DNA of 64,000 nucleotides from Oryza sativa Japonica Group (Eukaryota > Streptophyta > Magnoliopsida > Poales > Poaceae): contig NC_089037.1 of the NCBI RefSeq assembly GCF_034140825.1, forward strand, positions 3,073,501-3,137,500, in the 5' to 3' direction. Position 1 is the first letter of the stretch; each line of letters starts with the position of its first letter. Positions 11,262-23,202 of the stretch are shown one piece after another. The notes below the pieces were generated by a model. The model had not been told where the DNA came from, ran no database searches, and worked only from the letters and a program-made list of their open reading frames with translations. The position numbers and the translations under genes are program-made.

Positions 11262-11436
11262 AGAATAAAACTCCGAACCCCCTGCAGGCAGCAAGAGAAC
11301 CTACTCAGCACAGGTCACAGGTGATCGTTCTGTGTGTTGCGCTGCGCCCAACTATCGGCTCGCCTTCGCCGCCGTGGCGTCTCTGTAGACTATCATCCCT
11401 TGCTCTCGCAGGCTGCAGCACAAGTTCTTTAGTGGA
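11262..11436 (+). repeat. Dispersed repeat, copy 2
   Basis: Counterpart of the repeat at 10375-10545, with the same ordered blocks. It includes an extra GC-rich stretch between GCCCAACTAT and CTCTGTAGA. No known element was recognised. Confidence 0.55.
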
Positions 11437-11976
11437 AATGGACAATTCTGGGCTAATAATGCAGTTATGTGTTTGGTTGACTTGTCGATTTCTTGATAAT
11501 AGATAGGATCTTGCTTCCGAATCGAGCTCTTAGTCATCGTCTTGAAGGCGTCGATCGTCGACGGACAAGAAGTTTGTCAAGTTAGAATTCCTGCCTTTCA
11601 AATTTCGAAGGAGATTAGTCATTTTGGTATGAATTGCTGAGGTGCGTCCTCTTAGTAAAACTGTAATGGCATGGACGTACAAATAACAGAAACCACCATT
11701 GAGTTTTGATGCAAAGTTAAGAAGAAAATCGTAACAAATTTTGGGACTTATACTCGTTATTGTTGCCCACAATTGACCTATGAGGCAAGTAGGAACAGAT
11801 ATGTCGCGCTCTGAACAAGTAGCAGAAAGACAGAACAGTTAAAAAAGATCTATCTTTTCGTGGCGCAATTTATATATATATAGTTACAAACTTCTCTATG
11901 TCCAATCATCTGGTAAGAACGGGTGCCATCCTAGCAGAAATCCAGACTCCTGTTAGTGCACTCGACGACCGATTCG
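11437..11976. other. 3' flank of the ABCG gene
   Basis: Non-coding sequence that probably contains the 3' UTR and polyadenylation site of the leftward ABCG gene. Nothing else is recognised. Confidence 0.35.
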
Positions 11977-14900
11977 CTAGCTGGCTGAAGTCTTCGTTCT
12001 TCTCAGAGACATGTACGCTAGAACCCTGTAGCCGATGATCATCGCGACCAGAGCTACAACTTCTGTCACGCCGTTGTCAAGAGGTATGGCATTGATCAGA
12101 ATGTCCGGGACAGGATGATATTGCACCTTCAGCAGTAGCCTGTACGTGTGGTAGTTGAATGACAGGTAGCGGAGCCAGGATATGAATGGTGGAACTCTCT
12201 GCATATCATGATGGAGAAGAGGGCAATGCGTAAGACGGAGTAAAGACTTGTTCATTCAGTATGTTCTTCAGCATTGCATCAGTAACACAGGGAAGTGCTT
12301 GCTCTCACCTTTACAAAGAACCCTCCTGCTAGCATGAATGTCATGACTGTAACTGAAGCTAGAGTTGTTGCCTTCTTGATATCCAAGAGGCTAGCTCCAA
12401 TTGCCAATCCTAATCCCTGCATGATTACTTTTTTCTTGAGTAACAGATTTCTAATCACTGCTAATATCCTTTTGAAATATCTAAGATATATGATGGATCA
12501 ACCAAAATGTTCCCTAACTTATGAATAAACACAGGTGATGACTACAACTTCATGGGAAAATTCCTTGGATTTTGTTCCCATCTCACCATCTATTTAGATA
12601 GTTTTGATGTTCATCATACATTCTTTTTCTCATGTAATTGGTGTGTATATAGACAGTACAAGTTCAACTAACAGAATAAACTTTTAGAAAAATAAAAAAT
12701 GCTATAATTCATTTCTTATATAGGTTTCCTCCTTTAGAAAAGATTAAGGGCCAGTTTGGTTCATGGCCTATGTTGGGCTTACCAATTTATGGGTCAAGTA
12801 AACAGTACAAACAAAAGTTTGGTTTGGATCCAAATATCGGCCAGCCTGAGGAGAAAGAATCGGCCACGCCGTCGACAGGAGCCGAATCGCGGGCGTGAAA
12901 TTTGAACTCCCGCGCGCGCGGCCACACATCGACCATATGTATTCTACGCTGCACACAAAAATATAAGAAGATAAGCTCTAGAGTTCCCAGTTCCCATTTG
13001 TCCTCTGTTTTTTGACGCCCTTCATCTTCTCCATCCAATAACCACATCTCCTCCAAATCTTGACCAAGAAAACCCAAGAAGATCCTCATCTGGTCATACA
13101 CACTCATCTTCTAAACCAACCGAAACAAATAATAGCTCAAATGGGGTAGAGATTTGGGGCTACATCTAGGAGGGATGGGGGCGAGTTGAAACTTGAAAGG
13201 GGAGTGACTGCTCAGGAGAAGAACAGGACGAGTACGTGTGTTGTGATTCCAGCAGTAGCTGTACTGACTCCGGCGTGCTCAGTTGCTGTGAAAAACACCA
13301 TCGATTGCTACAGGAAAAGGTAATCAACTGATGCTCCATCCGTACAATGCTTGTTCATTTGTGCTACTAATGTAGTTATTTATAGTCTGCCATTACCATC
13401 TTAACTAGTAGCAATAAAAAACAGTAGGTTGAATAAATCTTACTGTCTTAGTGTTGATTTCTTTGCTCAAAAAAATATACAGGTGTCCATTTACACCTCA
13501 GTAATGTTATTTTTAGTCGACAAATCTACATGTTGGCTGGGCACAATATTTATTCAGTAAATTAATTTGTTTTTCACTGAACCGACACATTTCCTTAAGT
13601 AATTTGAAGCTGCGTATGTAATCTCATCCAGATGGAGAACACTCGACAACAATATATGCATCACTTCTTGCTAACGAAGAAGGCTGTAGTGGTACTTTGT
13701 CTTTTGATCATCATATGGTTGAGGAACAAATATCGTAGGAGGAGTAGTCGCAAAGGGGTAAAATATGGGCCCCTAGTCCACAGGGATGTATGGAGAACAA
13801 GTGAACTAATCAGGCTGATCAACATTTCAGATAGGACGTGCACTCAACAATTAAGAATGTCCCGTGCAGTATTCTACAAGCTTTGTGCTCGTCTTAGGAA
13901 CAAGGGACTACTAGTTGACACCTTTCATGTTTCAGTAGAGGAGCAAGTGGCAATGTTTCTGAAAAAGGTTGGACAACACCATTCTGTTTCATGTGTTGGA
14001 TTCTCATTTTGGCGATCCGGTGAGACTGTGAGTAGGTATTTTCGTATTGTGCTGCGAGCCATGTGCGAGATAGCTCGAGAACTCATTTACATCAGGTCTA
14101 CCAATACACATAGTAAGATCACCAGCAAGAAAAACAAATTTTATCCATATTTCAAGGTAATTCTAAACACCAAGCCATAACAATGCATATTACAATACAT
14201 TTTGTTTATTTTAACTCTAATGTTTCACTTTGATATGTACATAGGACTGTATAGGAGCACTAGATGGTACACACATCAGGGCAAGTGTGCCAGCCAAGAA
14301 GGTGGATAGGTTTAGAGGCCGCAAACCATACCCCACACAGAATGTATTAGCTGCTGTTGACTTTGACCTTAGGTTCATATATATCCTAGCAGGTTGGGAG
14401 GGGTCAGCTCATGATTCCCTTGTGTTGCAAGATGCACTGTCTCGACCAAATGGCCTTAAAATACTTGAAGGTAATTAAACATTTCAAAGAATTCATGATT
14501 AGCCTTGCTATAAGTTGACGTTAGGCTCTATGACATGTTTGTAGGGAAGTTCTTTTTGGCTGATGCTGGGTATGCTGCTAGGCCGGGTATATTGCCGTCT
14601 TATCGTCGTGTTCGGTACCACCTAAAAGAGTTCCGTGGCCCTCAAGGGCCACATGGACCTCAAGGCCCAAAATGCCCTAAAGAGCTTTTCAACTATCGTC
14701 ATTCTTCACTTCGGACTACGATTGAACGAGCTTTTGGTGCTTTGAAGAATCGTTTCAAGATTCTTATGAATAAGCCATTCATACCACTGAAAGCCCAATC
14801 AATGGTGGTTATTGCTTGTTGTGCTCTTCATAATTGGATACTTGAGAATGGGTCTGATGAATTTGTCAACGATGAGAAGACGTGGTACGCTCGCCTACCA

Positions 14901-17900
14901 AGGAGCAGCAACCGTGTCTCTGACCAAGGGGATGATGTACGTGAGTGGGCAGCCAAGCGTGATAACATCGCTCAGCAGATGTGGAATGACAGACACAATG
15001 CGGATGTTCATGATGTTTTGACTAGTGAATGAATTACTAGTCCCATGGACTATTAATGATATTATATTTTGTAATAGTTGTGAGGATTGTATGTTGTATT
15101 AATACTATTGTATCAGACATTATCATATTAATATATTTATGTTTCTTCCAATCATCTTATTACTTCATTAACTGACTATCATCTGTTCATATGCAATATT
15201 AACTTATAATTTTTTCACTGTATGTAGTATGGGAAAGCGTACAGAAGGTACTAGCGAGGAAGGTGGCTCTCGTGAGAAGTATATCAGTTGGAGTGATGAT
15301 GCTACTCAGTTCATGCTTGAGTGGTATATAGAGCTCCGCAAAGACAAACCTAGTACCTTCAAGTGGAAGAAACAACACCACCAGCAATGTGCTATAGCTT
15401 TAAAAGACAAGTTTGGGATTAGAGTCACCAAAAGCCAAGTCCACAGGCACTTAAGGCTATGCAAGGAAAAATGGAGTTGGATTTGTGTAGCTTTAGGGAA
15501 AAGTGGCTATGGTTTTGATGCAGCATCATGCAAATTTAACATTGACCCATCTGAGAAGGATTCAAACAAACTTGGTGTAAGCTATATTATTGTGCAATAA
15601 TTTCTGAGTTATAATTCATACAAGAATGTGCTAAATTTGTTTATTTCTAACTATGTTTCTTCTCATGGCAGACAACTAAATATAACTACTTGACTAAGCC
15701 TATCAAATTCTTTCACCTCTTTGAAGAATTATTTGTTGGTTGTTCAAAAGCTGATGGTTCACTAGCAATTGACCAGTTCAATGCAAATGGTAGCAGTGAT
15801 AGTGATGGCAGTGGTAGCATCAAGGAGTTGGAAGAATACATATTTGCATTGGAAGATGGTGGCCATGATTCTGACACGATAGCTCGCAATAGTCCTACTA
15901 CTGATGGCACTTATTCAGGGCATAAGCGTAGATCTGTGAAATCACCTACCAAGAAGACTCTGAAGCATAAAACAAGCCACAAAGAAGAAGAACAAGATGA
16001 GCTGGCAGGTAGTATCCTTAAGCTTGCTAACAAACTTGCATCAGTTGAACAATCCATTGTAGGAGATCCTAATGCAAGTATTTGGAGGCGCATAGAAGAT
16101 CTCACCATCCCAGCAAGTGACAAAATTGAACTTGCAACCTTTCTTGCCAAGCCTGAACAAGAAATCTTTCGTTCGTATCTGCGAGTTGCAAGTGATGCAA
16201 GTTTCCAAGCTTGGGTTATAGATTACCTTGAGCGCAAATGTGCTTGCAATGGTGGCAATGGGTGCACTATGTGAATCATGTGTCAGGTGGTGACATTTTG
16301 GTTAGGGAGCAATGTATTTTGATAAAACCCATGATGCTATATATATGTGATGTATGCTGGCACTATCATGCAGGGGATGGTAGTGTGGGGTATCTAGTAG
16401 GGACAGTGCAAACCCTCGTGATGTATATATGTCACTGCTATGTAGTAGGTACTTGTGGTGTGACACATATGAAGTAGGGATTAATGCCAACCCGAATGCT
16501 GTAATATATAATGTGCTATGGCTACACTACTATGCAGCTTTCAATTCTGTTTTCTATCATATTGTATCTCAAGGCTTTCAACACACAGCAACGTAGCCAT
16601 TTTGGCCACAAATGCAAGTACATACCTAGGCTTTCACTTACATAGTAAAGTTTGTATTTTTTTGGATGCTATTTTCAAACTTTTGCAATACGACCATCCA
16701 CAATAGGATGGCATTTGATGGCATAGCCATTTGATGGCACCAAACCAAACCTGGTTTAGCCAAAAATTGGCAAGGTTAGTTTTGGCCTTTAACCAAACAC
16801 AATTTAGCCTTTCCAAATATTGGCCATGCCAAATTGTGCCTTTGGCCAAATTTTGGTAAGGCTTGTTTTGGCCTCGAACCAAACTTGCTCTAAAAATAGG
16901 AGATGTCAATGGAATTATACCACGAAATTAGCTTGAAATGTACCTGAGCAGCAATGATGCTGAGGAAGACGGTCAACATGCTAAGAAAGAAATGTGCGGC
17001 AGTTGCTTTGAGGCCTGCCATGAAGTAGACAATCACCATAAATATGACTGGAAGGAAAAGGTCCAGTGGCAGATCACTTGTCGTTCTGGCCAAGAAGTAT
17101 GCACTGAGCTTGTACATGTCAGCTGCACGCTCCTTGTTCAACATTGCCCTTTCTTGTGGGAATGTGAAGATGGCAGTAAACACAGGAAAGAAACCCCAAA
17201 ACACAGCTATGAAAAACAGTAAGCCGGCCTGCATACGCAAGATAAAATTGTGTTATGATACTAATCTTCCTGCATACCCGAGCTGACATATCATTAATAA
17301 GCTCTCTGAGTAACCAACTCCGCCATTTCACATGAATCACATTTTCTTTGGCGTAAAATGAATCGCATGATTATTGCTATCTATGTACCTGATCTTGTAG
17401 ACCTTTTGGTGTCGAGGGATCAGAGTGCCACCATAGTAGACCTAAGATAACTGATGTTGCTATGACCTGGGTGATTCTCATCCAGCTCAAATAATCATGT
17501 CGCCGTTCTTTGATCCCTCTACAGAAGAGGATGGAATATTGCTGCCACCAGCTAGTGCCCCATTCTCGCTTTGATGATGTTATAGTTGTCTTCATATCGT
17601 CACTGATTGGAAGTGGATCTAGAAGCTGCTTCTTCGCCTTGTATGCCACTCGATTCTCATAGGCGTCTACAAGATACTGCATGAAATCACATATAAATTA
17701 TTCAGACATCTAAACCAACCCTCAACTCATAACACCAGCACATTGCTTTCATGTCGTCACCTCATGAACATCTTGTGCTGATGGCTTGTAGTCATTCTTG
17801 GTATTAGTTTGCAGGTTTTGATTTTCCATGTGCACCTTGTCATCTAACTCGGAAGGAACAGAAACATCAGTAGTGTTTCCGTTGGCGAGATCCAGTAGAA

Positions 17901-20900
17901 ATTCTGCTGGGTTCATTGCGATGAGCGGGGTGCACCCAATGGACTGAAAGTAGGGCATGGCTTCAGATGCCTTCCCAAAATAGAGCAAACTTCCTCTTCC
18001 CAGGAGGATAAGCTTGTCAAACTTATGAAATAATCTGCTAGATGGTTGATGGATTGTTGTTATTACTGTCTTCCCATCCTGCAACATGTCAAAAGGTTAA
18101 AGATGAATTGAACTAGTTGCCAGCTAATGTGTAATACTCTCATGTCACCTCAGCTATATCATGTAGAAGTTGAATTATCCTGAGAGCTGTAGTTGAATCC
18201 AATCCAGATGTTGGTTCATCGAGAAAGAGTAAAGATGGATTTATTATGATCTCATTTCCAATGCAAACTCTTTTCCTTTCACCCCCTGAAACCCCACGGA
18301 CGAAAGATCCACCAATCATCGTGTCCTGGCACCTTCAAACATCATCAGATAATTAATTAAGCTAATTTCTAAGAATAGGTGCATGCTACCATACAGGAAG
18401 TGGAGCGTTTTTCAAACTACCTTTCAAGGCCAAGTTCATATATGATGTCTATTGTTCGTTCTTCCTTTTCTTGCCTCGTCATTGTTCTTGGGAGACGAAG
18501 CAGTGCTGCATAAGTCAATGTCTCCTTTACAGTAAGATGAGTAAAAAGAACATCATCTTGAGTCACAAATCCAATCCTGAAAAACGAGTATAAAACCAAT
18601 CATTCACTATACTCTTGGACAAACTTTGAATTAGTTTGTCCATACAGGCTCAAGCTCAACTTTGGTGCTCTGACGATCCAAACCATTGGTACAAGCAGAT
18701 GTTTTGCATATAAAACCTTGTAGAATGTTGAGGGTAGTTAGTCTAGTCAGACAGTGCGAAAATTGCTAACAATAAGGAACCAGGATATCTCTCAGTTCGA
18801 ATTGTTTGCCGAATTGGAAGCGGAAAAAGGAGAATACTACATGGTTTTTAATTGGCGATTCTACTAAAGTGGTGTTATGTTTGAGTGTCTAACCAACTTA
18901 GTAGCTAGGTTACACCAACACAATTTAAAGGACTAAGCAGAAGAACAGGTGGAGGTAGAGGCAGAAGCAGAGGCAATCCTGGTGACAAAGACAAGCATCC
19001 AAAGGAATTGCGGGACAGAGACCCTGGTGCAGTGGTGTTCAAGACGAAGTGGACCTCTAAACACCGGAGACCTGTAAGCTCAGACTACTGTAGGCCTCAG
19101 GTGATGCAAGTGTTCACTGACGTGAAACGTGTGCTTACTAATACTACCTCCAGCATCGGTCAGGAGATACATCGAACAGCTTATCGGCAGGAAGGGCATG
19201 ACTGGAACCTCACCTCACCAGAGCACGCTACGACATGGCGCAGACATGCGATCGAGAACAACGGGCAGGCGACTCCCTGAACGTCCCGACCGTGCTCCGC
19301 CGCACAAGCCGCCGGAGTTTCCATGAGACGACGACGACGACGAGGCGTCGCCGCGCGGCGCGCCCAAGCAGACGAGACCGTGAGAGACACAGGTGACCAG
19401 GCGACAGCCATAGCCGCGGGCAAGAGCCGACCAAAGGCATCACGGCCCATGCGCCGGGACGCACGATTGGGCCACCCAATTCGGCCCAAAAAGAACATGT
19501 CGGCTGCTCGGCGTCGGCAAGGCCCAATTCTGGCGCCGCCCATTAGACAGAATAATAATGACAGGTGCGCGGTACGTGCCAGAATCGGCACGTCAGATGT
19601 GCAGTTCCCCTGCGGCCAAGGCAGAGGGAAGCTGGAAGAAGAAGACAGTAGACAGTACAACTGTAGCAGCGATGAACAGGTAGCCAGATTTAGCGAGATA
19701 ACCGTGAGCCTTGCCTTGCTAATCTCTCCTTTATTATAGCCAGCCACACAGCCTATGCATGCAGTATGGTACTATGCTGTGCTCTGTAGCTGCAAGCAAC
19801 AGCTGATCGATCTCATCTCATTCTTATCACTTTCGTTCCCCAGCTAGTGACCCATCGACCAATGAGAAATTTACAATTAGTGGCTCCATCAGTTGGGCTA
19901 ATAACCCAAAGAAAAAAACCAAAATTTAAATTTTAAAAATTAATTTTGAAGTTAATTTTAAGATATTTTCAACATATTTTCTTTTTCAGCATTAGCTTTT
20001 AAATCACTAAGAATATATATAAAAAAATTATCTACAAATTAACTTTTATTTTCTAATAAACCGTTTTAACTTATTGGGAATATGAGCAAACGGTGAGGTT
20101 TTAGGGCTCGCAAATAACTAATTGTAAATAATTTAGTTAATTGATTAATTAATAATCCTGGCCCCGGAGGAATTAATTGGTGATGCCACATCGTGTACGA
20201 ACAAGTGCATGCTACGGAGTAACTAATTAATAATTAATTAAGACGCTGCATGCATCTATTGCACGCGATCAGAGAGGTCAGAGGATGAACCTTCCTTTGT
20301 GTTGTGTTACCTGCGGTTGAGGGACTTGCAGTATGGCTCGTCGTTGTAGGAGACGCAGCCTTCGACGTCGCCGGGGCCGGCGACCCTCCCGCCGAGGATG
20401 CTGAGCAGCGTCGTCTTGCCGCTCCCCGACGGGCCCATCAGCGCCAGCACCTCGCCGGGCGCCGCCGACCCGGATATCCCGCTCAGGATCTCCCTCGGCG
20501 TACCCTTCACCGCCACCTTGTACTTCACCTCCGCAAACTGCACGAACGAAACGAGTCTCATCTCATGTAGCATTAGCTCACTGAACCTCTCGCATGCCGG
20601 CGGCGTACGTCCATGGAGCTTGGGATAATCGATGCGTTTGGTCGATTTACCTTGAGATATATCGGCAACGTCGGCTCGGTCATCAGCTTCTTGCGCGGCG
20701 TCCCGGCCTCGATGTCCATCGCTGCATACGCACAGCGGCACAGAGAATGAGAATATATATATTAGGGAAGTGATTTCATCTCTCAAGGAGATCGGATATC
20801 CCTCGTTTCGTCTATATTATCTAAATATCTATAAAAAAATTAAAAAAATTAGTAACATAAATTAATATAAAATATATCACTCCACGAAAATACAAATTTA

Positions 20901-21463
20901 AATTCAATTTTTATAAGTTGTAATAAAAATGACAAATATAACTACGAAAGGTACGATAACCATATGTGCATGCAGTTAGGATCAGTAGGAGTGATTGGAT
21001 GCATACTGTTGTCGTCGTCGCTGAAGGGATGGAGCTCGGCGGAGGACATGGTGTCCTGGGGAGGAGGGGTGAAGCCGGTGAAGGTGAAGGAGAAGCCGAG
21101 GCTGGCGCTGGAGGCGCGGCTGAGGGCGGCGCCGCTGGAGACGAGGTCCTCCATTTCGAGCTTCAGCTGCGCGCTGCGGGACTTGCGGATGTGGCTGTTG
21201 TTGTTGTTGCTGCTGCTGTAGCCGTGGCTGTTCCCACCGGCGCCGGCGCCGCCGGACGCCGAGCGCTTCCCGAAGCTGGACTTGCGCGACAGGCTCGTCG
21301 TCGTCGTCACGTCGGCCGTGCTCAGCACCGTCTCCGCCGACGCCGTCCTGCTCAGCGACTGCGCCGACGACGGCGGCGGCGGCGGCGCCAGCTGGTCCGA
21401 CTTGGTCCGCTCAATCATCCCCCCTCCCGTGTCCATCATCGGCTTCTCCATTATCGACTCCAT
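11977..21463 (-). CDS. ABCG (WBC) half-size transporter, ABCG22-like
   Basis: Membrane exporter of the plant ABCG half-transporter family. From memory it follows Arabidopsis ABCG22 (stomatal and drought responses) along its whole length. Exons in reading order: 21463-21007, 20721-20651, 20537-20311, 18576-18421, 18332-18149, 18078-17761, 17676-17389, 17228-16944, 12416-12309, 12198-11977, giving 771 aa. The N terminus is long, Ser-rich and low-complexity with [15 protein letters not shown]. Walker A is GPSGSGKTT at 211-219, the signature is VSGGE at 318-322, and Walker B ([13 protein letters not shown]) and the H-loop ([11 protein letters not shown]) follow. The ABC2 membrane domain begins at about [18 protein letters not shown] and includes [17 protein letters not shown]. 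The protein ends at KTSAS. No catalytic residue is missing. Intron 8 is 4.5 kb because of an inserted Harbinger element. Substrate is unknown. Confidence 0.9.
13632..15032 (+). CDS. PIF/Harbinger DDE transposase
   Basis: Nuclease and strand-transfer enzyme of the surrounding element. Exons 13632-14156, 14245-14470 and 14545-15032 join in phase to give 412 aa, the usual size for plant Harbinger (HARBI1-like, DDE_Tnp_4) transposases. The catalytic triad is present: Asp182 in ALDGTH, Asp232 in WEGSAHDS and Glu311 in TTIERAFG. The N-terminal half has the helix-rich [18 protein letters not shown] region seen in this family. Between HLKEF and KELFNYRHS lies a proline-glycine run ([12 protein letters not shown]) that is longer than I recall for relatives. 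An AG directly before the ATG suggests an intron in the 5' UTR. No frame break is seen. Confidence 0.9.
15229..16274 (+). CDS. Myb/SANT-like accessory protein of the Harbinger element
   Basis: Second gene of the element. Exons 15229-15576 (donor GTAAGC) and 15672-16274 join in phase 0 to give 316 aa. The N-terminal ~100 residues ([19 protein letters not shown], then [15 protein letters not shown]) form the Myb/SANT-like DNA-binding domain found in PIF/Harbinger partner proteins. These are known to bind element ends and help bring the transposase into the nucleus. The middle is acidic and Ser/Gly-rich, followed by a basic patch ([18 protein letters not shown]) that could be a nuclear localisation signal. 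The C-terminal helical part ends at [10 protein letters not shown]. The ATG at 15229 is the first in frame. No defects are seen. Confidence 0.85.
18990..19745 (-). other. GC-rich island inside ABCG intron 3
   Basis: Intron 3 of the ABCG gene (18577-20310) is AT-rich except for this block. On the minus strand a TATA-like GGCTATAATAAAGG sits at about 19728-19741 and faces into the GC-rich stretch, in the sense of the ABCG gene. The open frames within resemble no known protein. It could be an internal promoter with an alternative first exon, or an old insertion. Product from such a start would lack Walker A, which lies upstream in exon 3. Confidence 0.3.
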
Positions 21464-21550
21464 GAACGAACACGAACAAACTACCTAGCTAACACCGTCA
21501 CGTTCCTAGCAAGCACATTTAGAGCAGTAGCTTTTACACGAGACGAGCCG

Positions 21551-21557
21551 TTATATA
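21551..21557 (-). promoter_or_regulatory. TATA box of the ABCG gene
   Basis: TATATAA on the minus strand, 88 bp upstream of the ABCG start codon. This places transcription start near 21520 and gives a leader of roughly 55-60 nt. Confidence 0.55.
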
Positions 21558-22009
21558 CACAGACACAGAGTGATGGGAAGGCAACACACGCAGCTAAGGC
21601 ATTTGGCAAGCGAGCGATGGAGGTCACGCGTGTGAGGTGGATTGTGGCGAGGGCGACGTGGGGGGGAGGCAGCGGAGGGGCAGGGGGCGCGCCAGCGAAG
21701 CGCGATGCGGGACGCGGGGCATTAATGGAGCGGGAAAGCGCGGGTGTGGCTGGGCGCGCTCAGGCAGCCAGCTTCCACACATGCCGGCCTCACGACGACG
21801 TATCGCGCAGGGCACCCGCGCGAGCCCCCGCCTGCGGCTAGCTTAGCCCGCGACAGGGACGTCCCCGGCCACCTCGCCTTCCTCGCTCTCTCGCTCGCGG
21901 AGGCCTCAGGCGCGCGCGCGTCCCTTGCAGATCGATCCAGCGCGCGTGCGTGTGCGTTCGGTTTAGGCGTACGTGCGCGCGGGCGGCAGCGGCGGCACCG
22001 ATCCTTTTA
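21558..22009. other. GC-rich ABCG promoter flank
   Basis: A GC-rich non-coding block upstream of the ABCG TATA box. Frames open in several readings because of composition, and none resembles a known protein. Confidence 0.4.
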
Positions 22010-22250
22010 AGTCAGCTTATTGGCTTATATAATTTATAAGCCGGTGGATTTAATGTCCTAAGTTTAGTGGTTTAGTTATACATCTACCTTACATAAGCCA
22101 AAAAAAACTTCTCCAACCTAGCTTTTGGCTTAATAGTGTTAGAGTGGCTTATGGCTTCCAAAAAGCCAAACGGAAAAGCTGCTTGTTTGTTTAGGTTTAG
22201 ACTTTTCGACTTATAAGTTGGCTTATAAGCCTAAACAAAGAGGGCCTTAG
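22010..22250. repeat. MITE-like palindromic sequence
   Basis: Several copies of a GGCTTATAAGCC-type palindrome occur, and the right end reads in reverse TAAGGCCCTCTTTGTTTAGG, a common rice MITE terminus. The left terminus is unclear, so it may be truncated. Confidence 0.4.
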
Positions 22251-22325
22251 CCCCTCCGCACAAATTGAGGCGCTGGGTGTGAAACACAAAATGATGACCT
22301 ATTTAGCAAATGCTAACGTAAAATA

Positions 22326-22464
22326 AGTGTTTAGTTCACGCCAAAATTGAAAGTTTGGTTGAAATTGGAACGATGTGACAGAAAAGTTGAAAGTTTATGT
22401 GTGTAGGAAAGTTTTAATGTGATGGAAAAGTGAAAAAAAAAGTTTGGAACTAAACTCGTCCTAA
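22326..22464 (+). repeat. Short MITE, copy A
   Basis: It starts GTGTTTAGTTCACGCC and ends GGAACTAAACTCGTCC, so the ends are inverted. The middle holds GAAAGTTTATGTGTGTAGG and TGTGATGGAAAAGT. A close relative lies at 23060-23202 in the same orientation. Confidence 0.6.
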
Positions 22465-22518
22465 GTAAAGTTCCTTTAGGCGATACATCCATATCTTTAC
22501 TTGATGCCATATTATTTA

Positions 22519-22748
22519 CTCCATCCGTCCCAAAATAAGCACAACTATGAGTTTCCGTGTCCAACTTTGATCGTTCATCTTAATTAATTTTTTTTTAAAA
22601 AAAAATAAAAAACATAATTTACACATAAAGTACTATTCATGTTTTATAATCTTACAACAACAAAAATACTAATAAAAAAATTAAATAAGATGTACGATCA
22701 AAATTGGATACTGAAACTAATGGCTGTACTTATTTTGGAACTGGGAAG
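22519..22748. mobile_element. Stowaway-like MITE
   Basis: The left end CTCCATCCGTCCCAAAATAA and the right end read in reverse, CTTCCCAGTTCCAAAATAAG, are inverted copies. TA target duplications lie at 22517-22518 and 22749-22750. Length 230 bp, non-coding. Confidence 0.8.
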
Positions 22749-23059
22749 TACAATTCATTGCAGGGTTGCTCTATCTCCCGATCGATGCTTTAATTTTTCT
22801 CGATCCAAATCACTGTCGGACTGCCGGTGGTCGTTTATCCACATTCCATGTTAGCATAACCACGATCAAGCATGGTCGGATGGTCCTGTTCATCGGTTTA
22901 CCTATGCCTTCTATCAAACAAGCAGTAATTTTGCGCGACCAATAACAGCTAACTCATCACCACCTAATTAAAAACAGTATAGTGGCCATATGCCTAGATA
23001 GGATCTAGGAAGAAGACTTGTGTGCGTCATGATGTAGTGATTTAATTTTTCTTACTAAT

Positions 23060-23202
23060 GTTGTGTTTAGTTCCACGTTAAAATTGGAAGTTTGACTAAA
23101 ATTAGAAGAAAAAATATTGAAAATTTATGTATGTAGAAAAAATTTGATGTGATGGAAAAGTTGAAAGTTTGAAGAAATAGTTAGGAACTAAATAAGGTCT
23201 AA
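23060..23202 (+). repeat. Short MITE, copy B
   Basis: Same family as 22326-22464: it starts TGTGTTTAGTTCCACG, holds TTTGATGTGATGGAAAAG, and ends GGAACTAAATAAGGTC. Confidence 0.6.

Larger units (their letters stand above)
12748..16890 (+). mobile_element. Complete PIF/Harbinger DNA transposon
   Basis: A 4,143-bp element. The left end GGGCCAGTTTGGTTCATGGC and the right end read in reverse, GAGCAAGTTTGGTTCGAGGC, form terminal inverted repeats. A perfect TAA target duplication flanks it (12745-12747 and 16891-16893), as PIF/Harbinger requires. It carries both family genes on the + strand, a DDE transposase and a Myb/SANT-like protein, each with intact splice sites and reading frames. The subterminal 250 bp on the right are rich in CCAAACC and TTGGCCA phrases, likely protein-binding repeats. 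It sits in intron 8 of the ABCG gene, opposite to its transcription, about 50 bp past the exon 8 donor. Intact ends and genes suggest a young insertion that could be autonomous. Confidence 0.9.

Noticed and set aside
16634-16909. A 91-codon minus-strand frame at the right end of the Harbinger element
   Set aside because: It reads through repetitive CCAAACC/TTGGCCA subterminal DNA and the terminal repeat, so it is not a gene.
20966-21841. A 291-codon plus-strand frame over ABCG exon 1
   Set aside because: Low-complexity Ala/Gly/Val/Glu product lying antisense to the Ser-rich ABCG N terminus. It is explained by GC composition.
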